From: Fibrobacterota bacterium
Lineage (GTDB): Bacteria; Fibrobacterota; Chitinivibrionia; Chitinivibrionales; JANQEN01
NCBI GenBank assembly: GCA_030619215.1
Contig: JAUXBV010000179.1
Span: 1 to 6,986, forward strand
Length of the DNA: 6,986 nt
Direction of reading: 5' to 3'
Numbering within the stretch: position 1 is the first letter of the stretch; every line of letters begins with the position of its first letter. The translations under genes and the position numbers were made by a program. The notes under the pieces are model-generated. The model was not told the DNA's origin. It saw only the letters and a program-made list of their open reading frames with translations, and did not search any database. Below, piece by piece: positions 1 through 5,225 of the stretch.

Positions 1-1
1 A

Positions 2-121
2 CTATACAAGGCTGAAAAGAAGATACAAACTGCATTGAAGGAAAATGATGAATTGATATCAATATTTGTAAAAAGTGTCGAAACAGCGCAAGGGAATATG
101 TATAAGAGAAATCTAAAATAA
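2..121 (+). CDS. C-terminal end of an unidentified protein (partial, 5' end outside window)
   Basis: An open frame runs in from the left edge and ends at a TAA at 119-121, giving 39 residues that finish in ...GNMYKRNLK. The piece is hydrophilic and rich in Lys and Glu, with no membrane segment and no motif I can name; its first half (Tyr-Lys-Ala-Glu-Lys-Lys) looks helical. The stop lies 44 nt before the GT2 glycosyltransferase on the same strand, so it may be the previous gene of the same operon. The fragment is too short to exclude chance, but its amino-acid composition looks like a real C-terminus. No function is assigned. Confidence 0.55.
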   Translation, partial: LYKAEKKIQTALKENDELISIFVKSVETAQGNMYKRNLK

Positions 122-165
122 ATCACAAATCGATAGTCGTTAATCTTTGTTCTGAGATCATACAA

Positions 166-1092
166 ATGAAAAAAGTATCCATTGTCATACCGCTGTATAA
201 CGAAGAGGAAAGCCTCCCTCACCTGATGAAGGCTATTGCCGGGGTTCTGGACGGGCAGGAACTTGAGTATAGAGTTCTATTCGTTGATGACGGAAGTATT
301 GACAATTCATTCGATGTGTGTAAAAAGCTTTACGAAGAGTATCCCGGTAAAGTTCATGTGTATCGTTTCAGCAGGAATCATGGGAAGTCAGCGGCTCTCA
401 ATGCTGGAATCGGTAAAGCTGACGGCGACGTTATTATAACCATGGATGCTGACCTGCAGGATGATCCCCAGGCAATACCCGACATGCTCAAGCTTATTGA
501 CGAAGGGTGGGATATGGTTTCCGGCTGGAAAAAGAAACGGTACGACCCTGTCACAAAAACAATTCCATCGAAGTTTTTTAATTTTATTACATCTGCCATG
601 TCAGGTTTGAAAATTCATGATTTTAACTGCGGCTTTAAGGCATACAGGGCGCAGGCTGTAAAAAGTATCGAAATATATGGGGAGAGGCACCGTTACCTTC
701 CGGCACTGGTTTACTGGGAGGGTTACAAGGTAACTGAGATGGTGGTACCTCATCACAAAAGGAAATATGGAAAAACAAAATTCGGCATGAACCGTTTCTT
801 CAACGGCTTCTTTGATTTACTTACGTTGCTTTTTCTAAGGAAGTACCTTGCCAATCCCCTTCATTTTTTCGGCATTCTCGGGATCATTTTCTGCCTGGCC
901 GGCACGGTGGTACTCGGCTACTTTGGCGTGCAGTGGATAATCACCCGGCAGATGCGGATCCGTCCTCTTGTCCTTCTGTCACTGGGCTCTATCATAATGG
1001 GTATTCAGTTCTTTTCCATTGGCCTGGTGGGTGAGATGATCGCAAATACCCGGCGCAAGAAGACCTTTACTATTAGTGAAGAGATAGAATAG
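166..1092 (+). CDS. GT2 family polyprenyl-phosphate-type glycosyltransferase (DPM1/GtrB-like), membrane anchored
   Basis: 308 residues. Likely transfers a sugar from a nucleotide sugar to a polyprenyl phosphate (or a related lipid acceptor) on the cytoplasmic face of the inner membrane. Visible marks of a GT-A fold GT2 enzyme are the start VSIVIPLYNEEES (residues 4-16), the nucleotide-binding FVDDGS (39-44), the segment NHGKSAALNAGIG (71-83) and the metal-binding DADLQDDP (94-101). CGFKAYR (155-161), RHRYLP (174-179) and a basic RKYGKTKFG (199-207) follow, as in DPM1/GtrB relatives. Two hydrophobic helices near 232-257 and 267-291 anchor it, and the tail is charged. The length is normal for GtrB-like proteins. 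The Shine-Dalgarno is weak, but the start fits because the family begins just before the VSIVIP strand. The stop lies 3 nt before the next glycosyltransferase, so the two are surely one transcript. Donor sugar and acceptor cannot be read from sequence. Confidence 0.93.
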   Translation: MKKVSIVIPLYNEEESLPHLMKAIAGVLDGQELEYRVLFVDDGSIDNSFDVCKKLYEEYPGKVHVYRFSRNHGKSAALNAGIGKADGDVIITMDADLQDDPQAIPDMLKLIDEGWDMVSGWKKKRYDPVTKTIPSKFFNFITSAMSGLKIHDFNCGFKAYRAQAVKSIEIYGERHRYLPALVYWEGYKVTEMVVPHHKRKYGKTKFGMNRFFNGFFDLLTLLFLRKYLANPLHFFGILGIIFCLAGTVVLGYFGVQWIITRQMRIRPLVLLSLGSIIMGIQFFSIGLVGEMIANTRRKKTFTISEEIE

Positions 1093-1095
1093 CCC

Positions 1096-2265
1096 ATGAA
1101 GATATGCTTTATCGGTTCCGTATATCCCCGAAGCCATGAAGATTTAGAAGTTCCCTGGTTGCGCAAGACCGTTAACCTTCTCCGCGAGGCCGGGCACGAG
1201 ATCGTTATCTATGTGCCTTCATTCCTCGGCTTAAAATCCCATGAGATTGACGGATGCAGAGTAAAGCGGTTCCGGTATTTTTTAGCCCCCTTTGAAACCC
1301 TTACCCATGATGAAGGTGCGCCGAATAAGATTCATAAGTTCCATTACAAAATAATTATGCTGTTTTATTTCTTTTTCGGCACCATCGGATTGATGCGGTT
1401 TCACCGCAAAGAGAAATTCGACGTCCTGCATGTGCACTGGCCGGCGCCTCATGCGTTGTTTGCTTTTCTTGCATCACTGGTTTGTAAGACTAAAATTGTT
1501 CTGAGTTTTTACACGGCAAGCCTCATGCTGGTAAAAAGGTTTCCTTTTGTAAAATATTTGCTGAGATTTTTTATCAAACGTGCAGCCGGCATTATTGCAA
1601 TATCCACCTTTACAAAGAATCTTGTTAAAGATATTTACGATTGCCCTATAACAATAATACCGTACGGTACGACAATTTCCCCCAAAGACAAGCTGCCGGC
1701 TCTTGAGCCCAACCACAAAATACTCAGTGTCGGCAGGATTATTGAGAGAAAAGGATTTGCCTACCTTATCAATGCCATGCTAAAGGTTCTCGAAGAATGG
1801 CCGGATGCTGAGCTTACCATAGCGGGTGGCGGCCCGTTGCAGCAGAGACTTATTGATTTGAGTAAATATCTCAAGATAGACAAGCAGGTCAGCCTTCCGG
1901 GAAAAATTCCCCAGGAAACGCTTGAGAGCCTGTTTACAGAATGCAATATATTTGTGCTGCCTTCAATTGTTGACAGTAAGGGTGATACGAAGGGGCTGGG
2001 AGTTGTTCTTATAGAAGCAATGACCTATGGCAAGCCGGTTATCGGCACCGATATCGGCGGCATTACCGATATTATCATTCATAACAAAACAGGGCTGCTG
2101 GTCCCGCAGCGCGATCCTGATGCAATTGCGGAAGCTGTTTCCACTATTTTTTCCAACCAAGATGACACACAGAAGCTTGCCCAACAGGGGTATGCCCATG
2201 TTCAGTCAAATTTTTCCTGGGCCTCGGTTATCAGTAAGTTTAATGGGGTTTATGCTTCATTATGA
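1096..2265 (+). CDS. GT4-like (GT-B fold) glycosyltransferase
   Basis: 389 residues. A cytosolic or membrane-associated retaining glycosyltransferase, probably acting in surface polysaccharide or glycolipid synthesis. The N-terminal Rossmann-like half begins MKICFIGSVYPRS and contains REAGHEI (30-36) and DVLHVHWPAPHA (109-120), typical of acceptor-side loops. The C-terminal donor domain has VGRIIERKG (212-220, with R214 and K219), the glycine turn IAGGGPLQQRL (242-252), VSLPGKIP (265-272), IFVLPS (285-290) and GLGVVLIEAM (300-309) followed by GKPVIGTDIGG. The EX7E motif is incomplete: the second Glu is E307, but the first position is Lys (K299). Two hydrophobic stretches (about 85-99 and 120-131) may be membrane-contacting rather than spanning. 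The length is usual for GT4. It starts 3 nt after the GT2 gene, implying translational coupling, and a weak GAAGAG lies upstream inside that gene. Donor and acceptor are unknown. Confidence 0.92.
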   Translation: MKICFIGSVYPRSHEDLEVPWLRKTVNLLREAGHEIVIYVPSFLGLKSHEIDGCRVKRFRYFLAPFETLTHDEGAPNKIHKFHYKIIMLFYFFFGTIGLMRFHRKEKFDVLHVHWPAPHALFAFLASLVCKTKIVLSFYTASLMLVKRFPFVKYLLRFFIKRAAGIIAISTFTKNLVKDIYDCPITIIPYGTTISPKDKLPALEPNHKILSVGRIIERKGFAYLINAMLKVLEEWPDAELTIAGGGPLQQRLIDLSKYLKIDKQVSLPGKIPQETLESLFTECNIFVLPSIVDSKGDTKGLGVVLIEAMTYGKPVIGTDIGGITDIIIHNKTGLLVPQRDPDAIAEAVSTIFSNQDDTQKLAQQGYAHVQSNFSWASVISKFNGVYASL

Positions 2266-2271
2266 TTTCCT

Positions 2272-2483
2272 TCAGTATAGTATCAGAATTCAGCAATTTA
2301 TCTTAATTCCTTAAGATGAAATCGCAAGTTAAAATCAATCGTCCTCGTCCTTCGTTCTCCTCCTCGTCCTCGGTTTTTTCTTTTTAACTGTAAAAAAAAA
2401 CAAATCGAGGACGAAGGACGAGGAGGATAATAGAGTAAAAGAAACTTGCGATTTATAATTGTCAATTTTGCGTATTATACTGA
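2272..2483. repeat. Large imperfect inverted repeat (about 212 bp) with GAGGACGA-type modules
   Basis: A nested palindrome starting 6 nt after the GT4 stop codon. Outer ends: 2272-2282 pairs with 2473-2483 (TCAGTATAGTA against TATTATACTGA, 10 of 11). A perfect 12-bp arm AAATCGCAAGTT (2319-2330) pairs with AACTTGCGATTT (2443-2454). A perfect 14-bp arm TCCTCGTCCTTCGT (2342-2355) pairs with 2411-2424. CGTCCTCG (2365-2372) pairs with CGAGGACG (2406-2413), then a T-run against an A-run closes to a tip near ACTG (2387-2390). The module TCCTCGTCCT occurs twice in the left arm and once inverted in the right arm. I see no coding potential, no transposase and no clear target-site duplication. It could be a MITE-like or REP-like element, or a large transcribed stem-loop that also ends the GT operon. 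Confidence 0.75.
2297..2320 (+). terminator. AT-rich hairpin after the glycosyltransferase operon, possible weak terminator
   Basis: TTTATCTTAA (2297-2306), loop TTCC, then TTAAGATGAA (2311-2320) forms a 10-bp stem including one G-T pair. It starts about 31 nt after the GT4 stop. It lacks a GC-rich stem and no U-tract follows directly, so it is not a classic intrinsic terminator. It sits inside the left arm of the larger inverted repeat and appears as an insertion relative to the right arm. It could equally be an mRNA 3'-end stabilising stem. Confidence 0.3.
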
Positions 2484-2584
2484 GTTCTGAGCATTGTTTC
2501 CATACGGCTTGTGGTCCAAAAGCTTACTACTTTCAAAACAAATGATTACGTCATTTTGCTCATAGAAGATAGTTTCTGTTTTCA

Positions 2585-2612
2585 ACCCCGTAGGTTGCAT
2601 AACCAACAGGGT
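2585..2612. repeat. Hairpin A of a tandem REP-like hairpin pair
   Basis: ACCCCGT (2585-2591) pairs with ACAGGGT (2606-2612), with one C-A mismatch. An A-A mismatch follows, then GGTT pairs with AACC around a GCAT loop (2597-2600). It shares the leader TTTCA and the same overall plan with the hairpin 51 nt downstream, so the two look like copies of one structured repeat unit. Confidence 0.65.
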
Positions 2613-2634
2613 AAAAATCCGGGTAATCAGTTTC

Positions 2635-2661
2635 ATCCCGTAGAATATTATTCAACGGGAT
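2635..2661. repeat. Hairpin B of a tandem REP-like hairpin pair
   Basis: ATCCCGT (2635-2641) pairs perfectly with ACGGGAT (2655-2661). The same A-A mismatch as in hairpin A follows, then GAAT (2643-2646) pairs with ATTC (2650-2653) around a three-base loop. The base stem and mismatch are kept from hairpin A while the upper stem differs at two pairs with compensating changes, which argues for selection or recognition of the fold. Confidence 0.65.
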
Positions 2662-2677
2662 AAATCATGAAGACTCG

Positions 2678-2721
2678 GCGAGCGCTCGCTTCCGCATAGC
2701 TTTAGCGGAGCGGAGAAAGCG
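2678..2721. repeat. GC-rich palindromic patch
   Basis: A GC-rich island in an AT-rich spacer. It holds a perfect 12-bp palindrome GCGAGCGCTCGC (2678-2689). An overlapping stem pairs CGCTTCCGC (2687-2695) with GCGG and AAGCG (2710-2713 and 2717-2721) across a 3-nt bulge. GCGGA occurs twice in a row (2705-2714). Sharp base-composition contrast and dense dyad symmetry suggest a small repeat element. I cannot name a family, and it could be part of the same composite element as the hairpin pair just upstream. Confidence 0.5.
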
Positions 2722-2769
2722 AATAATCGGAGTAAGGTTTTTATATTTCACATATACTTCTATAATTGC

Positions 2770-2798
2770 TTGATATTCTTCTAATTGAATAGTATCTT
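2770..2798 (+). promoter_or_regulatory. Candidate sigma70-type promoter for the FecR/barrel gene
   Basis: TTGATA (2770-2775), a 17-nt spacer and TATCTT (2793-2798) match the -35/-10 pattern at 5 of 6 and 4 of 6 positions. Initiation near 2805 would give a leader of about 54 nt to the start at 2859. A perfect TATAAT at 2761-2766 is a rival -10, but its -35 region (around 2739-2744) is poor. The spacer is AT-rich, so chance matches are possible. Confidence 0.4.
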
Positions 2799-2845
2799 TG
2801 AAATGGGGAGTATATGGTAAGGAATTTTAAGTCCCCAGATTCTTC

Positions 2846-2852
2846 AAGGAGG
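2846..2852 (+). promoter_or_regulatory. Strong ribosome binding site that sets the start of the FecR/barrel gene
   Basis: AAGGAGG lies 6 nt before the ATG at 2859 and is the best Shine-Dalgarno in the window. The in-frame upstream ATG at 2814 has only GGGGAG three bases before it, too close for good initiation, and would place 15 polar residues in front of an otherwise standard signal peptide. This decides for 2859. Confidence 0.8.
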
Positions 2853-2858
2853 CAATAC

Positions 2859-5174
2859 ATGATTTACAAACGAATGGTAGGAATCTTATTTCTTTTAGCC
2901 TTATATAATTTTCTTTTTGCTGCGCCAATAACACTGACGGTAAATTCAGGAAAGGTTCTATTAAAAAATCCGGCTGACACAGAATGGAAAAGTTTTAACG
3001 CTTACGTACAAATTGAGACCGGTGACTCATTGACTATTGGTGACGCTGCTGGTGTAGAATGTACTCTTTTAGAATCGATAAAGCTTTTTCTTAAAGACTC
3101 CTGCACCATAGTTATTAATCATAATGAGAAAAAGGTTTCTATTGTTCTTATTAAGGGTCAGGTGTTTTTAAGGAAGGAAAAAGGGGTAGAAGATATAGCT
3201 GTTGAAGTAAGAGCCAAAAATTGTGTTTTTACACCAATTGGGACTGCCGCTGCGATAAAGATTACCAAAAAGGGAGATCCCAGTATTGCTGTATTGCAGG
3301 GGAAAATTCGCGTCACCAGTCCGGATGGCGCAGCAGTAGATGTTGGTGCTGGCAGCTATTGCACCTTCAATGTTGTAATCAATAAATTCAGCACGGTCAA
3401 GGAGCTGCCTCCCAATGCTGTTGCAGCTTTGGAGTCTTGGTCGGGAACGAAACTTGGGCAGCCTGCCTCATCTGCGGAAGAGGTCACACCCCAGCCTGAA
3501 GCAGAAGATGTCAGTGAAGATGTAGCAAAAACATTAGAGAAAATGGAAACTGAAGCTCCTGCTGATGAAGAAGCGAAACTTGAGCCGGTAAAAGAGCCTG
3601 AGCCAAAAGAGGAGAAGAAAGAAGCGGCGGAACCTGCCAAACCGGTAACTCCTCCTGAGCCTTTAAAAGAGGAAAAACCGGCTGAAGAAGCTGCTGAAAA
3701 AGAGGATAAGCCTGAAAAGGAGGAGAAGAAGGAAGAAGGGCCGCCAAAACCGGCATGGGAGCTCAGTGCTGCAATGGTTACTGTTGATCAGGAACAGTGG
3801 ACGAGGATCGCGCTTGCAGTTGATGTTCCTATCTGGCGATTCGGGGTCTGTTTTGACCTTGAGCTCTTTTTGGATGCGCAGGGCAACTTTTCAAACAGGG
3901 GATGGGATTTCAGCAGTGGAAAAGACGCTGCCAACTCTCTGTCGCGCAAGATTCGGTATATACGGTTTAACCAATCGGGAGATCCCGTCTATATAAAGAT
4001 CGGGGGACTTGACAATGTAACGTTCGGCTACGGTTTTATCGTTGACCGGTTTACCAATATGCTGAACTATCCCGGGGAAAAACTTTTTGGCGTTGAATTT
4101 GAGTTGAACGATATCGGCCCTATAGGGATATCTTTCCAGACGCTATTGCCGGATGCTAAAGACTTTGGCAATGACGGCGGCATCCTCGCAGGCCGCCTTG
4201 CATTCAAGCCGTTTAAGATGACGGAAAAACCGATTATAGGCGGGTTGTCAATTGGCGGAATGATTGCCACTGATTTGAATCAGTATGCTCCGGCGAGAGA
4301 ATGGGATTATAAATTACATGGAGCAAGATGGGACAGGGATGAGGACGGAACCACGGATAGCACCTATCTTTTTGATATCTATGGAAGTGAGAGCTATTAT
4401 TCAAGTTTGGTTCAGGATCATAAGAATAATGGTGATTACGATGCCGATGTTGCCCATAAGGATGAATGGGCAAAGGATGAAGAGGACAGGATTATAATTG
4501 TCGGCGGTGATATTGTTATTCCCATTATCAGCTCAAAACTCCTGAATCTTGATCTTTACGGGCAAAGTGGAGTAACTCTTGATGAAGAAGATGCTGATAA
4601 GATTTACAAAGGATGGGGAATAGGGGCTCCCGGTATAGGAGTAAAAGCAGGGCCGCTGTGGGCAAGAGTGGAATACCGGCATATCAGGGATAAGTTTACT
4701 CCCGGTTATTTCAATACCTATTACCTCAATGAGCGTATCAGAAGAACGCCGAATGTATATGTCAAGGAGGATTTACTGCCGTCCGTTAAATTGAACGGTG
4801 TATTTGGCATGTGCGGGTTGAATATCAAAAATTTTGTCATAGTCAGCGGGGCGTACCAGCGACTGGTTGGTGAAGATGATATTCTTGATCAGCGTGCGGA
4901 GTTCCAGGCCGGTCTGGGTGATGTCGTTTTGGAAAGAATACCGAAAATTAACAAGGTTGAAGCTTTTTACTATCAGACGGATATTGATAAAAGTAAGGAT
5001 AAGCCGTTCTTCTACCAGTCACCGACAACGTACTGGGGATACCGCCTTGGATGTGAAGTTATTGCAGGGGCATTCATTGTCTGGGAAACCCGCTATGGCT
5101 GGGTGTGGAATGAGGATAGAACAGAGCTGGTTGATGATAAGATGGTAACGATTAAAGCAGGTATTGCTTTTTAA
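2859..5174 (+). CDS. FecR-domain protein with acidic linker and C-terminal outer-membrane beta-barrel-like region
   Basis: 771 residues from the ATG at 2859. Residues 1-21 form a signal peptide (MIYKRM, then a hydrophobic run ending LFA), so the protein is exported. Residues 24-195 resemble a FecR-like beta-rich domain: VNSGKVLL (28-35), ETGDSLTIGD (53-62), IKGQVFLR (98-105), TPIGTAAAIK (125-134), VLQGKIRVTS (145-154), VDVGAGSYCTF (160-170). Residues about 207-298 are a Glu/Pro/Lys linker with roughly 33 acidic and 16 basic residues. From 299 to 771 alternating hydrophobic strands, aromatic girdles and Gly turns end in VTIKAGIAF, whose terminal Phe fits outer-membrane barrels. A loop at 492-500 has the form DxDxDGxxD, as in calcium-binding loops. 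It differs from classical FecR sigma regulators, having no inner-membrane helix and no FecI or FecA neighbour. Role unknown; a structural or porin-like envelope protein is likely. Domain calls are by eye. Confidence 0.85.
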   Translation: MIYKRMVGILFLLALYNFLFAAPITLTVNSGKVLLKNPADTEWKSFNAYVQIETGDSLTIGDAAGVECTLLESIKLFLKDSCTIVINHNEKKVSIVLIKGQVFLRKEKGVEDIAVEVRAKNCVFTPIGTAAAIKITKKGDPSIAVLQGKIRVTSPDGAAVDVGAGSYCTFNVVINKFSTVKELPPNAVAALESWSGTKLGQPASSAEEVTPQPEAEDVSEDVAKTLEKMETEAPADEEAKLEPVKEPEPKEEKKEAAEPAKPVTPPEPLKEEKPAEEAAEKEDKPEKEEKKEEGPPKPAWELSAAMVTVDQEQWTRIALAVDVPIWRFGVCFDLELFLDAQGNFSNRGWDFSSGKDAANSLSRKIRYIRFNQSGDPVYIKIGGLDNVTFGYGFIVDRFTNMLNYPGEKLFGVEFELNDIGPIGISFQTLLPDAKDFGNDGGILAGRLAFKPFKMTEKPIIGGLSIGGMIATDLNQYAPAREWDYKLHGARWDRDEDGTTDSTYLFDIYGSESYYSSLVQDHKNNGDYDADVAHKDEWAKDEEDRIIIVGGDIVIPIISSKLLNLDLYGQSGVTLDEEDADKIYKGWGIGAPGIGVKAGPLWARVEYRHIRDKFTPGYFNTYYLNERIRRTPNVYVKEDLLPSVKLNGVFGMCGLNIKNFVIVSGAYQRLVGEDDILDQRAEFQAGLGDVVLERIPKINKVEAFYYQTDIDKSKDKPFFYQSPTTYWGYRLGCEVIAGAFIVWETRYGWVWNEDRTELVDDKMVTIKAGIAF

Positions 5175-5225
5175 AAAATAATATTATTATTGAGTGTTTG
5201 AATTTCGAAATAGAATAAATAGCAG

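Noticed and set aside
2027..2314. 95-codon + strand frame overlapping the end of the GT4 gene
   Set aside because: It lies in another frame of a gene with clear motifs and runs into the repeat; no ribosome site was seen.
2340..2430. Repeated TCCTCGTCCT modules as a CRISPR-like array
   Set aside because: The units are short, irregular and mostly inverted, with no regular spacers; they are arms of a palindrome.
2580..2670. Short coding remnant over the hairpin pair
   Set aside because: Frames across it are broken by stops within a few codons of each hairpin, and the pairing explains the sequence better.
3356..3756. Long open frames on the minus strand opposite the acidic linker (Ser- and Leu/Pro-rich translations)
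   Set aside because: They are the complement of repetitive GAA/GAG/CCT-type codons. No ribosome site and low-complexity translations mark them as shadows of the real gene.
5177..5216. AATAATATTATT palindrome and TAGAAT box before the transpeptidase gene as operator or promoter
   Set aside because: Simple AT-rich sequence. A -10 at 5211-5216 would start transcription next to the ATG and has no convincing -35.
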